NCBI RefSeq assembly: GCF_018687715.1
Contig: NC_056759.1
Span: 33,260,385-33,324,384 of the forward strand
Direction of reading: 5' to 3'
Length of the DNA stretch: 64,000 nucleotides
From: Carya illinoinensis
Lineage: Eukaryota; Streptophyta; Magnoliopsida; Fagales; Juglandaceae
This document shows positions 20,785 through 32,397 of this stretch, piece by piece. Below the pieces are notes generated by a model. It saw nothing but the letters and a program-made list of their open reading frames with translations, did not search any database and was not told the DNA's origin. The position numbers were made by a program, and so were the translations under genes. How positions within the stretch are numbered: the first letter of the stretch is position 1; each line of letters opens with the position of its first letter.

Positions 20785-21350
20785 TAATGAAGCGGAGCTT
20801 TGTACTTTAATTCATGGTCTAAAGATTTGTAGGGAGCTTGGTTTAAGAAAGGTGCATATAGATTATGACTATGTTTGTAGTGAAATGGTTGAGGAAATGT
20901 TATTGTACGGTATGATATTTATGAGGTTTTTGAGAGGACCTTATGGAAGTTATCCAGATTTTTTAGTATCTGGTGACCCATCAGTTTCACAAAAGAAATA
21001 AAGTGGCGGATTTTCAGGCAAGATTGGAGGAGGAAGGAATTGATTGTACACACAGGAATTCAAATGACTTGCCTCAAGCGAGGGGATTGATGAGAATTGA
21101 TTATTTGGGACGACCAAATCTTAGAGAATAAATGGGGAGTATTTTTACGTTGCAATTACGTTGGTTTAGTTTGTTTACTTGAAATAGGTATATTGTTTAT
21201 TTTAGTTTGTTGCTGCTGGTTTTTTGTATAGAGTTTTTTCATCTTCTTTGGTTAGTCTTTTTTTTCCTTTGTACTTGGGGTGGATTTATTGTTTATTTGT
21301 AACTCCCCTAGTATGATATTAAGGATTAATTGGTTGTTTCCAATGTATTC
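20785..21350 (+). mobile_element. LINE 3' relic with RNase H-like end
   Basis: A decayed frame reads NEAELCTLIHGLKICRELGL, then VHIDYDYVCSEM and FLRGPYGSYPDF. This is the RNase H-like tail of a plant L1 element (AELxALxxGLxIC, then D). Later stops and a spacing change near 21000 disrupt it. The 3' tail continues to about 21350 without a clear poly(A). Confidence 0.65.
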
Positions 21351-22616
21351 ATCCGACATAAGTGAGAGCTAATGTAACGCTACATATTTAAATATTTATT
21401 AAATAAGTGAGAGCTAAAATATCGTTGGAATCAACTATTTAATAAAAAAAGAATTTATTATTTTTTTCACTCATTTATTTTTTTAATAATAATATTTGTA
21501 CAAATATTTTACAATTAACTAATGTAACGCTACAACTTCCTAAAAATAGTTGAATTTAAGAACATACACAAGCGCCACTTGTTTAAAATTTAGTTGTATA
21601 ATAAATTATGTATATCGTTACTCTTTTATTTTTATCACTTTAATGGCGTTCTTAAAAATATTATAATTGATGAAATTAGTCCTATTTAGTCCAAAGCCCT
21701 ATTTTTACACCTGCTAATTGAAAACTGACACGTAATATTTTCATGGATCGTGCTATACTAACAAATAGCATGAGAGTCGATGGATGTAACCAATAAGGTC
21801 AAATGACCTTTTTCATATATTTTTTTACACTCTTAAACATTTTTTTTTTAGATACAACATCATTAAAAGACACGTATTTAATCATTAAGTTAAAAAGAAA
21901 TTCGATCAGTAACCATCGGTGGCGTTTGTCAGTGGATAAGTATTATCCATTTTCATTAATATATATATGTGCGCGCGCGCACGCGCTCGTCTAATCTTAC
22001 TTTTATTTTGTCTTCTTCACTATAAATATATATGGCAAAAAAACATCGATGCAACACAATGCCATTGCTATGCCCACCAGATTAACATATCTTGTCACCT
22101 AAATTTTGGATTGGGTATTTGGTTGAACTCATTACTATTATTCATGGAGATGTGGTAGAGGGGAAAAAACTTAATTAGTAAAGACAGCAGTCGCACAGCA
22201 TAGTAGACAAAACATATATGCTCTTATAATTAGAGTTCAAGCGGAGTATAACAAGTTCGGATTTGTTTTCTTTGGAATTATTTGATTTTCCAAATCATTT
22301 ACAGTTAGATGAAGAATAAGCATGAAGAATTAGATAGTAGGAATGCAAATTTTTATGAAGACCAGCTGAATTAATGATGATGAACCAACAACTGAAGTAA
22401 TGGAACAAGATTCTGAACTAAGCATCATACAAATCAATTCATTGTGGAGAAAATTAACCTATTAGAGAAGAAATATCTTGGTTAAATGGTACTTTTCTCC
22501 ATTTTTCTGGAAGCCAATCGGACGGAAAAAAAATTGTGTTAAAGAAAGCTTTAAGGTGGAAAAGAAAAGACATCGTTTTAAGAAGAATTGAAATTAACTA
22601 GAAGAAGACTGAAAAA
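21351..22616. other. Intergenic stretch upstream of the tRNA and TRAPPC4 pair
   Basis: The section 21615-22616 is duplicated at 44465-45226 (for example TTACTCTTTTATTTTTATCA, CGATGCAACACAA and ATCAATTCATTGTGGAGAAA). A GC-alternating run (GTGCGCGCGCGCACGCGC) lies near 21969. No coding sequence was recognised. Confidence 0.5.
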
Positions 22617-22690
22617 TGGCCCATGCAGGTCTCGAACCTGCGACCTTCGCGTTATTAGCACGACGCTCTAACCAACTGAGCTAATAGGCC
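22617..22690 (-). tRNA. tRNA-Ile (anticodon AAU)
   Basis: A 74-nt tRNA on minus. The 5' GGCCTAT pairs with the 3' ATGGGCC, with one G-U. The D arm has GCTC/GAGC with AGTTGGTTA. The anticodon stem is TCGTG/CGCGA around loop CTAATAA (anticodon AAT). The T arm is GCAGG-TTCGAGA-CCTGC. The A-box (TAGCTCAGTTGG) and B-box (GGTTCGAGACC) are intact. A run of five T on the transcribed strand (plus AAAAA, 22612-22616) directly follows and can terminate Pol III. It has no intron. It sits head-to-head with TRAPPC4. Confidence 0.96.
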
Positions 22691-22815
22691 ACATTACTCT
22701 TCTTTTAATATATATTGAAATCTTCATATCTTCCATTTTGCATTCTTAGTTCATTGATGAGTCTCTTTCTGTTCATCCTTTTCTTCAGTATTCTCTCTCT
22801 CCGGATTCCCTCGAA

Positions 22816-25204
22816 ATGGCGGCAATTTATAGCCTCTACATCATCAATAAGTCTGGTGGCTTGATCTTCTACAAGGTCGGTTCCTTTCTGTTTCTCTCTT
22901 TGTCACACGCTAGACTTGGATATTGTTTTCTATTTGTTTCGGGACAAAATATTTCTTTTTTAAAAAAGAAAATCTCTTGAAGAAAATGGGTAGTAGTGAG
23001 AAAGACTAGCCTTTAAGTTGTATGAGTTCGAATCAAATTGTTTAGAATTCTTAGATTAAGGAATAATTTATTTTGTCTCTTTCAATTTTTTTTCCAGCTA
23101 CCAAGATAGATGGGGATTATGTGTATGTGTGTCTGTGTGCGTGTGTCGAAGAAAACTTCCAATTTTCCTTGGGACCTTTTTCTAGTGAAAGAGTGGTCGC
23201 TTTGGTTCTTTCCAGGAAAATTTTCGGTTTTCCATGGAAACTATTTCATATTATGTATTTTCAAGCCTTGCGTTTGTTTAATATTTCATATAAAAAATAA
23301 AGAAATAAAAAAATTTTTTTATGCGGAATGCGGTTTGTTTGATGAAATTTGTTTGTGCACACCTGCACGCTTGACAATTAGGATTATGGATCTGCTGGGC
23401 GGATGGACACTAATGATAGTTTGAGGGTGGCGAGTTTATGGCACTCGATGCATGCAATCTCTCAGCAGTTATCGCCAGTAGTAGGTTGTTCAGGGATTGA
23501 GCTCCTTGAAGCGGATACATTTGATCTCCATTGCTTCCAATCACTTACCGGTAAATTTTGATTTAACAACATACAACGGATCAAACAATTGCAATTATTA
23601 AGGCTGTTTTATAGTAGGTGTTAATTATATACAAGAACTCAATAACTCGTCATGCAATAACGTGTTGGTAATCTCTCAAGCCTCATCCGATCACCTACGT
23701 GTGTGTTAGTTACTGGTTTAAGTTTATGTTATTAGTGTTGTGTCATCTCAAGTTTTGCTGAGGTTGTGATCTAGGAAATTTCAAGATGAAAATTTTATGC
23801 ATGCATGAACCTGGAGATATTTATTCTGGTCTAAGTCTTGCATGTCTAGTAAGCCTCATATGAGTGGGGACTGGTACTTTTGCTTATCTTTAGTTACCCA
23901 ATTATGCCAAGTATTTTATTTTTTTCATTGTTTTAACCTACAAAAACTTAGTTTTAGGAAGAAGCATTATAGAATCTGATGGTACCTGTTGTTGCACTTG
24001 GTCATCTCAAATGTTAATGAAGACTAGGGATAATTTTTTGGGGAGAGGCTAGCCCCCTGTTGTGAGCCTCCAATGGATAAGGGGGAGGATGCCATATGTT
24101 TGAAAAAATCATCCTATGGGTAAAAGTATGTCATATAAAACAGCAAATCTGATTTGGATAAATTCTTGCCAAGGGTTTTCTTGAAAAGGACCATGGAGTG
24201 TTTTTTTTTCATTATTATTTGTTAGCTCTAACGATAGGTTGAAGCAATGGACTCTGCTGGTGGAGGTACTTTGTCACAGATCGGGGGACAAGTTCCTGCC
24301 ACTCAAGGTGGAAATCAATGCTTAAGGCCTTGTGTGGTGGCATGTCAATGGTTGTGTGGCCTCTATATGAACAGCAAAAGATGGGCAGGGTGGATGTAGT
24401 GAAGGAATTGCCAGGGAGATTAGCAATGAGAGAGTCAAAAGACAGGTTGGTGAGTGCAGCTCATTTAGAGAACATAATGAGTTAATGAACTTGAAAATAT
24501 GGAAACAGGTGTAAGGGATGGTTTTTTCCATTAGATTTTATGCTGTTAGATTAACTTCCTCATTGAATTTCATTAAATCCATATTTTCTTTGTAATCCCC
24601 CTTATTTAGTGTAAGAGGTGGTGAATGGGATCACACATTGGTTGGGATGGAGAAGTTTTTGTAATCTACAATGATTCCAAGGTAATCCAATTATAACTTT
24701 CTCGCCTTCAGGTTGGCAGTTGGCCTGCCTTTTATGCTTTTGTGCTTCTTGGTTGCAACGCATCTAGTGATGGTTCCCATCCCTTCAGTCAAATGGATTA
24801 CAGTTTTGGTATTACTGACCTTCTTTAGGAAGCCCATAATAACTTTGGTTGTGGAAGTGAGGAAGAGGTTTTTATTTTGGTCCAATAATTTCATCCAAAT
24901 TTTGCTTCTTTTCATTATGGTGCCGACCACTACCATTCCTTTCATCCTAATTTAATCATCAAGAAATCTGTTGGCAATAACTCATCCAAGGTCTTCCATG
25001 CTTTTCTTCGTGGAGGAATTGGGGATGAAGTCAAGTTCCACCTTGTTAGTTGGGCCAAGGTTTGCTTCACAATCTCTTGTGGAGGATTTGGGTGTATGAG
25101 GACCTATAATAAGGTCTTTCTTGAGAAGTGGTTGTGGCAGTATCATCAGGAGGAGGTTTTGTGATTTTGTTGATTCTAAGTATGAGAGGTTTTGGGTTTT
25201 GTGT

Positions 25205-25235
<31 letters not shown>

Positions 25236-28004
25236 GGGGGTGGTGTTTCTGGGATCATAGTGGAACATCTGTTTTGTTAAGGCTCATTCACTTGGAATAT
25301 CTCAGAATATTTGTAAATAGTAGTGAAGTAGTTTGAGTCAACATGATTTATTGAGTTTTGGGAAAGGAGAGAGAAAATGTTGAATAAAAATATTATAAAG
25401 TTCAACAACTTTTTGGATATAATTTCTTAATATTATTTTTGTTTTGATATCTGAAAAAAAAAAATTGTTTTGTGTGTTATGTTTGGAAGTTTGGGAAATT
25501 TGTAATAATTAGAGAATGATTAGATGAAAAAGTTAGAAATTTAAAATTTAAAAGCGTTTTGTGTTTGAGTGATATTTGGGAATGAAATATTTAAGAATAT
25601 CTGAGAGTACCTGAGAATACCTTGGTATCCAAACAAGGCTTTAAAATGGCTCAGGATTGGGAATTAGGAACCATTGCTGATATTTTCAGCTTGTTGTATG
25701 CTATGAATATTAGTAATGTCATGATGTATGCTACGAATGCTATGAATATTGGTAATCTCATGGAGGATAGGGTGTTCTGGACTCATGCTGGGACTAGGAG
25801 ATTCATGGTTTGATCTTTACAAGGATCAATCAGTTTAACATAGCAATTATTTCCTTGGAAGATCATTTGGAGATGTAAGGTACCTCCCAAAATAGCTTTC
25901 TTTGGTCGGAATGCTTCCCTTGGGAAAATCCTTACCGTTGATAACCTGAGGAAACATGGTCTTATTGTTGTGGATTAGTGTTATTTGTGTAAGCGAAATG
26001 GGGAAACTGTGGATCATAGGGGTGTAACGGGTCCGGTTCGGTCCGGTTTTAGACAAAATCTAGGACCGAACCGGTAGGCACCGGTTTTACATTTTTCAAA
26101 ACCGATTACGCATCGATTACCCTCCTAAACCGGTATTCCGGTTTTACCAGTTTCCGGTCCGGTTTTCCGGTTTTAATAAAATATATATTTATTATAAAAA
26201 AAATCTGTTTATAAAAAAAAAAAAAAAAAAAAAACAGCTATGTCAAAAAATTCTACTTAAAAAAAAAACTACTATATAAAAAGACTGCTATGCAAAAAAA
26301 AAAAAGTGTTATGTAAAAAATTTATGCTATTAGTATAGATTTGGTATGGCTTTATATAAATTATATGCTAATATATATAATTTATATTTATCTACTAATG
26401 TCTTATGTACTTATCAAAAAAAATATAAAGAGTTTTAAGTGTATTAGGCCATTAAAATTTAGTAATAATATTTGAGTGATTTTCTTTCTTTTTAGGTTCT
26501 TACTTCTTATGAATCTATGATAAAATGTTATTAATAAATAATATATATTTATAATATTATATATTTAAAGCATATGATCAATTAAATTTTCATGTTTGAG
26601 ATTAAACTTTTATTTTATAAATTAAAATAACACTATCTTATATATAATTATAATTTATATTATTATATATTATATATAAAAAATTATATATAATATAAAA
26701 TATATAACATATAACATTAAATAAATAAAAAAATATACAAATATTAAATAGTACCGGTCCGGGCCGGGCCGGTCCGGTCTAAAAATGGCCGGAACCGAAA
26801 CCGGACCGGTTCCGGCCGGTTTTTCATTTTATGAAACCGGTTCCGGACCGGACCGGTTCAAAACCGGCACAACCGGTCCGGTCCGGTCCGGTTTTCCGGT
26901 TTACCGGTTAAAATTTACACCCTTAGTGGATCATTTACCATTACATTGCAAGGTGGCCAAGTTATTGTGGGATGACATCTTCAACAGGCCTGGAGTGGCA
27001 TGGATAATTACCCGAAGTTGTTGGACATTTTGAAGTGTTGGAGATGTCTTCTGGGTAACGCCCTATGTGGAAAACGATTCCTCTATGTCTTATGCGGTGC
27101 CTCTGGATGGAGAGAAATGGCCGGTGTTCTGAAGATCAGGAGCATTCCTTGGACAAGATTAAGAGATTTTTCTTCAACACTGTATTTTCTCAGGCTACTG
27201 TCATTAATTTAATGGGGCTAGCTTTCATAATTTCCTTGTATCCATTACCATTTCTTAATTTGTAGCTAGGTGTTCTCTTTGTATACCTCCTGTTTACTTG
27301 GCCTATGTCTTCATTTCTATCAATGAAATATTATTTTACCTATTAAAAGAAAAAAACCAGCCAAAACTGGCTGTCGATACCACCCTCAGGAACCTTTGGC
27401 ACCCAGAATTCCATGCTTCCAAAGCATAATATACAAAGCTGACTCGCTATTTTATGCAGCAGATTTTGAATTAAGGGAATATGAGAGTTTTGCGGATATT
27501 CAGAACATGGGAAATTTGAGTTTAGTTGTTTTTGAGCTGAATGATAAGAACATTTAATTTGTTGAAGATTCATCTGCTTCTATGTTAGAATGTGCTGCTC
27601 TTGCTTTTACCTGGGGCACACGACTCTGCTTTATGGATTTTACAATATTGCCACTGGGTGGAAATGCTCTTTATGTGAACGATTACCTGGGTTTCAGGAG
27701 TGTCTAATACCATTTAGAAGTAATAGTTAACCAGAGTTTCTTTTAGCTAGTATTTGATCTTCTTTTCTGCAAAATATTGACTGAAAGAATAATTACGTTC
27801 TTGGCAGGGACAAAGTTCTTTGTGGTCTCTGAGCCAGGGACACAGCAAATGGAAAGTCTTCTCAAAGTCATTTATGAATTGTACATAGATTACGTCTTGA
27901 AGAATCCCTTCTATGAGATGGAGATGCCCATAAGGTGTGAGCTTTTTGATATTCACTTGACACAAGCAATACAGAAGGATCGTGTTGCCTTGTCAGGCCG
28001 ATGA
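22816..28004 (+). CDS. TRS23: TRAPP complex subunit 4 (TRS23/TRAPPC4 homologue)
   Basis: TRAPPC4 is a core subunit of the TRAPP tethering complex, which activates Rab GTPases in ER-Golgi and later traffic. Three exons: 22816-22875 ([20 protein letters not shown]), 23382-23550 ([20 protein letters not shown] onward) and 27808-28004 (GTKFFVV to SGR, stop TGA). Introns are 22876-23381 and 23551-27807, both GT-AG; phases join as K|D and G|G-G. The product is 141 residues, the usual plant length, with a longin/SNARE-like fold expected. The second intron is swollen by a LINE relic and two nested DNA transposons. The ATG lies 125 bp from the divergent tRNA. All exons look intact. The duplicated downstream block starts 29 bp after the stop. 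Confidence 0.93.
25215..25240 (+). repeat. 26-base G homopolymer after a T run
   Basis: A run of 11 T is followed by 26 G, inside the LINE relic in TRAPPC4 intron 2. It could fold as a G-quadruplex in the pre-mRNA. Such runs are also prone to sequencing or assembly error, so the length is uncertain. Confidence 0.8.
25262..25645. mobile_element. MITE with GTTTGGATACC-type ends, nested in the LINE
   Basis: The right end, reverse complemented, is GCCTTGTTTGGATACCAAGG followed by TATTCTCAG. The left end carries a mutated equivalent (CTTGGAATATCTCAGAATAT). The AT-rich inside resembles the family at 35565-35774. It interrupts the LINE frame between the RT end and the zf-RVT region. Exact target duplication not resolved. 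Confidence 0.5.
26017..26925. mobile_element. hAT-like non-autonomous element with CCGG-rich subterminal arrays
   Basis: The 909-bp insert is flanked by the exact 8-bp repeat GTGGATCA (26009-26016 and 26926-26933), the hAT signature. The ends are inverted: TAGGGGTGTAAC on the left and, reverse complemented, TAAGGGTGTAAATT on the right. About 150 bp inside each end is packed with CCGGTCC, CCGGTT and ACCGGT words in both orientations; the middle is AT-rich. Removing it restores the LINE frame, ETVDH being split at the TSD. There is no transposase, so it depends on a partner. Confidence 0.88.
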
Positions 28005-28762
28005 TCCGCTTTGGAACTTGCATTTGACCTGAGTGTTGTTTGCTGTTATACTCCGATGTACATTTCCAGAGCAGTATTATGTTATAGTTTAATGTAATAA
28101 GATATTTTTATACTTCTAAGCAATCATAATTTCTGGATGATTTTGTACTTAAAGAAAATCCTAGACGATTAAGCATGTGAAAATGATTTAGTTGATGATG
28201 AAGAGAGTTTCTTCCTACTGGAGTTTCTGGAATCTGGACTGTGCTTTGGACTTCACAATTTTGCAATTGAGTTGAACTTGGGAGTTACAAATATGCTTCA
28301 AACTTCTCTGCAAAGACAAACATGGAGATAGGTTCTTTCCTTACACTCACTTGATGACCCTCGATGGGTATAAATTCAGCTCGAATAAGAAAATTGGAAA
28401 TGGTATATACCCTTAACAAACGGATGTTTTTAGCATAGCCCTACCCTTCATGATGTTTGCATTATGATGAATCCTACCTTCACAAAAGTCTATTTTCTTT
28501 TATTTTCTCTTTACGTGATATGCTCATATTTTAATTATCTCTATCATACTTGTCACGGCATTGTCATCAAATCTGCAATTAACGTTCAGAAGAACAAAGA
28601 ACGATGAATACTTAGAGAGAGAGAGAGAGAGATAGAGAGAGCAACATCACATATACTTAAATATTTGTATTGATAAAATAGAAAATATGAAGAAATCCAA
28701 ACAATGGCCAAGGAATGGCAAGGAGGACCCAAAAGTCCTTAACAATCCTAATGAAAAATAAT

Positions 28763-28870
28763 AGGAAGGTCTCTACTTAAAAATAAAGAAGACCAAAACC
28801 AACCGATACAATATCATTTACATTTATAGGAAGGTCTTCCACTTAAAAAACAGAAAGACCAAAACCAACC
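28763..28870 (-). repeat. Tandem 65-bp repeat downstream of galactinol synthase 1
   Basis: AGGAAGGTCT with CTTAAAAA and AAGACCAAAACCAACC recurs 65 bp later (28763 and 28828). The same pair is present at about 51653-51765 downstream of copy 2. It lies in the probable 3' untranslated region, so it is older than the segmental duplication. Confidence 0.65.
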
Positions 28871-28962
28871 CTTCAACTAAACAAAACCCAACATGTAAAA
28901 GCCTGTACCGAGTACTACTATGTACCCCGCATTTTTTTTTTCATAAACAAAACCTACGAGCA

Positions 28963-30687
28963 CTAAGCGGCGGATGGGGCTGAAACGTAGTTAACGACAC
29001 CAGCCACGAAAAGTGCCGCCAAAAATGCTTGCAGGTTCTTCTGCTCATCCCCTGCTTTACCCTCTCCTGCAGGCACAGTATTCTTGTAGTCCAATGACTC
29101 ATCGTTGTATATATCCCACCATTTCTTCACCAGCATCTCGATGTCTTCCCTGTCCATGTTCTGTTCCTCGCCAGTATACCTCCATGGCTTTGACCCCTAA
29201 AAAACCAACCAAATTCACCATTAGAAGACCGTCATACCTAGAAACAACAGGAGTGTATACAAAACTCTGGGATTGAAAAAAAAAACGTGGATACTCACAG
29301 CAGCACAGTAGTGAACAACTTTGACCTTGTCAAGCTCGATGTTTTCTGGATGGCGCCACATCAAGGCCAGGACAAGGTTGTAAACTGGAGGGATCGGCTT
29401 GTAAACATCCCTAAAGAACATGTTCAGAAAGTCCTGCAAGAATCATAAATATATTTTTGGGTCAAATAATTGATTTGGTTGACTAAAAAATACTCCTGCA
29501 GTTTCGAGAATTACCTGCTCAGCAAAAGGGGTAGGCGGGGTAGTTTTGAGTGTCCTGAGGAGGTCATGGTATGTGGTCATGTTGGGTTCATACACAAACA
29601 TGCCAGCATTGAAGTAGAGGGGAGGCTTGGGGCCTAACTTAGCAGGCCACTTGACCTTGTCTGGGCACTGCTGGCAGTAGCCAACCTTGTGTTGTGGACT
29701 GTGGCTCCATGTTTTCTCACAGAAGCAATCCATCACTGCATAGAAATAGTTGTCTGGGAGATCAAAGAGGTGATCTATATTCTCAAAAACTTGAATGTCT
29801 CCGTCTAGGTAGATCATCTTGCTGTACTCCACAAACTGCAATTTCCATCGTAGCAAAACATCAAAATAAGCACCACTTACAAAGATATTGAAAATCATGC
29901 AGGTAGGACAGAAAAAGAAAAACAATAAATTTCATTTCCTTTACAAAAAAAAGTAGGTCACCGTCATGAATATTTTAGTTTTGGCAGACAATATTCTCTG
30001 TCAATTTCGTGAACACTTTCACAGGAACAGCATGTATAAGAAAAAGTTAAAAGGTAGTCCAAGCAGAAGTATGAAGCATTATTTGGTTGCACAAGCTGAC
30101 GAAAGATAAGCTTGGCTTCATTTTCAAATGAAGAGAGAGACTCAGAAGATTCAAATGGATATGTTTCTAGAAAAAGCTTTTTCCACAATATCTGGAAGAG
30201 GAACCGAGCCGACTAGTCTACTTTTATTTGAGATCAAACCAAGCCTTATTTAGAACAGAGCACAGGCGCTTGAAACCCCGGAGCACGTGTCCCAACCCCA
30301 CACGCAAACTAACTAGCAGTGACATAAATTAGAAAATGAATTACTACTAGCAAATTAAAGCATACATACCTCCCAAATACGAAGCTTGGAGTAATTGATA
30401 ACGTAATATGCCATGGCAAACTGGGTTTGGTTCTCAGGTGGATAAACCGGCTCAATCTCCTTCACTATGCAACCCTGAGACACCAGAATGTCACGGTGCT
30501 CCTCGGGCACGTCCGGTAAGATTGCCACCACCAGTGGGTACTTTGTCTTCGCCTTTCTCAGGCCCTTTGCCAACCCGACCACACCTTTCACGTAGTCCCC
30601 GTTGCCGGCCAAGAACGTAACGTATGCCCTGCTGGGCATGCTGGCAGCCTTGGTTATAAGCCCGGCGGTGGTGATGTCAGGAGCCAT
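28963..30687 (-). CDS. GolS: Galactinol synthase, copy 1
   Basis: Makes galactinol from UDP-galactose and myo-inositol, the first committed step of raffinose-family oligosaccharide synthesis; a cytosolic GT8 glycosyltransferase. Four exons on minus: 30687-30370, 29835-29515, 29433-29299 and 29196-28963. All introns are GT-AG (534, 81 and 102 nt) and all junctions are phase 0. The product is 335 residues, normal for plants. Visible features: YVTFLAGNGDYVKGVVGLAK near the N-terminus; the metal-binding D117-G118-D119 (YLDGD); the C-terminal HxxxxGxxKPW-type motif H254 to W263; and the hallmark C-terminal pentapeptide APSAA. No lesion. It is convergent with TRAPPC4, 958 bp between stops. Such genes are commonly induced by drought, cold and ABA. 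Confidence 0.97.
30284..30289. promoter_or_regulatory. Intronic G-box in galactinol synthase 1
   Basis: CACGTG lies in intron 1, 80 bp inside the donor end, and is kept in copy 2 at 53127-53132. It is a possible bZIP/bHLH site; function is inferred from the motif only. Confidence 0.4.
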
Positions 30688-30971
30688 TTGAAGTTGGTTT
30701 TTTTGGAGAAATTAAGGATGATATGAACAAAGAACGGGTGAACGGATTTGATCAGAAGGCCGCTAGCTTTTAGAGTGTTTGGTCAGGAAGAAAACAGTTT
30801 ATTTTTCTAGGGAAAGGAAGAAAAAGGGTGTTGAGGATGAGGTTTTGGAGTTGAGAAAAGAAAATCTTTTTGTTTGTTTGGACGATGAGAAAATGTGTTT
30901 GAGAAGAAAAGGTTTGAAGTGAGTGAGATGGATGTTTTGTGTGGATGACTTGGAGCTTGGGGTGGTGGGGG

Positions 30972-30979
30972 TTTATATA
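30972..30979 (-). promoter_or_regulatory. TATA box, galactinol synthase 1
   Basis: TATATAAA on minus, about 285 bp upstream of the ATG, in a region kept nearly unchanged in copy 2. The transcribed leader would be about 250 nt. Confidence 0.6.
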
Positions 30980-31399
30980 GGATTTTGGGTTGATTTGATT
31001 AGGTATAATGTTGAAGATTATGGTAATTAAATAATAAATATTAAATATATTTGTTCTTTTGACTTGTCGGTAAGGTAGAGCTCGTGGTTGCGTGCTACCA
31101 ATTAAACAGCGTTGTTTAGACTAAAGTGGTTCTAAAGTTCTAATTCTACCCTTGATGACAGCTCACGACGTTACTTTTTAAATTGCAGTAAATTAATTAC
31201 TTATCTCAGAGAGAGAGAAAAAGAATTTTGATCATCCAACGGTGAGAGAGAAATTTAAGAAAATTGGGCGGTGTACGAAAGGATAGGATAATAAATGTAG
31301 AGAATAAAGTAAAAAATTTGTTAAATGAGTCAAATTTGATCTTAATATAATTGCCGAAATGGGTATCAATGAAAATGGATAAAATTGGAAATGAAATCG

Positions 31400-31432
31400 G
31401 CAAAATTGGGAGAGAGAGAGAGAGAGAGAGAC
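31400..31432. repeat. GA microsatellite upstream of galactinol synthase 1
   Basis: A run of AG repeats near 31410-31431, about 720 bp upstream of the ATG. The matching run in copy 2 (near 54270-54294) has a different length, so it is a variable site. Confidence 0.7.
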
Positions 31433-31494
31433 AACATGCACCAATTTAAGAATTTATAATGAGAATTAAAAAAAAAAAATGCACCAATTGGTCT

Positions 31495-32085
31495 TAAAGT
31501 TTGACTGTGCAAACTGTCATATATGTGTTTATCCTCACCATAAAGCATACCAAGAGAGATCTGTAATATGGCTTCAACATCAATATCAGTAAAATTATCT
31601 CTTACCATATCAGACTTTTACTTCCATTTATCAACATCAATCAAATCCTATACTTTCATTGATATAGGTAGACGAGCAACAGTTTCAACTACAAAAGTCC
31701 ATGGCTTGGGAATCCACATATCTTTTCATATAGACATTGATTTGTCATTACCAATTCTCCGTATCATACTTTCTTGTAATAAATATTTAGCCTCCTAAAT
31801 AGACCTCCATGCATATGATGGTTGATGCTCAAGCCTAACAAACAGAAGTTCTCATTTCTGTAAGATTTTTGCTCCATAATTGTGACAATTAGTGCTTTAA
31901 TAAAATTTTCCAAATTCATAAATCCCAAACCTCCAATGCCTTTTGTTTTACTCACAATTTTTTAACTAATCTAATGTATTTTGTGATCACTTTAGTTATT
32001 ACTTGCAGTAAGCCTTTGGCAAGTTTAAAAACCGACACGTAATATGTTGGAATGGCTTGTACCATAACATTAAATATTTAATAAA
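31495..32085 (-). mobile_element. LINE relic upstream of galactinol synthase 1
   Basis: On minus, decayed frames read IPKPWTFVVET-like, then DVDKWKWKSDMVRDNFTDID and YGEDKHIYDSLH. Near 32000-32075 is a piece matching QAIPTYYVSVFKLAK, a stretch also seen in the intact LINE ORF2 at 7600-7650. It sits between the proximal promoter and the distal ABRE/DRE-like cluster. Present also in copy 2 (54370-55130), so it predates the duplication. Confidence 0.65.
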
Positions 32086-32397
32086 TTTTATAAAAAAAAC
32101 CTCAATTAAACAAACAATTAGCAAAAAAGATTTTGAAAAAATATAGTTATAAGTATAATTATGTATTAATCTGTATATTAATGTGATGTGATTGATGAAA
32201 AAGTAGATTTTATTAAAAATAATATTAATTTAAATTTTAAATATAAATAAATAAATATTAATATACATATTAATACCTGACTATATTTATATATAATAAA
32301 ATTTAAAAATTGCCCAAATAACTGCAGAGCCAGTGGCTTCTAACCGCTGCTACACGCGAAACTCCCACGAACTTCAGGCACGTACACCGAAACTTCG

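Larger units (their letters stand above)
24960..27350 (+). mobile_element. Decayed LINE in TRAPPC4 intron 2
   Basis: Same strand as TRAPPC4. Frames read [20 protein letters not shown], then [20 protein letters not shown] (end of the RT region). Later come [28 protein letters not shown] and [13 protein letters not shown] (zf-RVT Cys/His region), continuing after a nested insert as [15 protein letters not shown]. It ends near 27350 in TATTAAAAGAAAAAAA, probably the poly(A) tail. The left limit is unclear: 23900-24960 contains no confident domain. Stops and frameshifts make it non-functional. Confidence 0.75.

Noticed and set aside
23073..23424. Plus frames across TRAPPC4 intron 1
   Set aside because: They read exon 2 in the wrong frame; the spliced TRAPPC4 model explains the region.
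29964..30188. Frame inside galactinol synthase intron 1, also in copy 2 as a longer frame
   Set aside because: Conservation is explained by recent duplication of the whole intron; no domain and no splice evidence.
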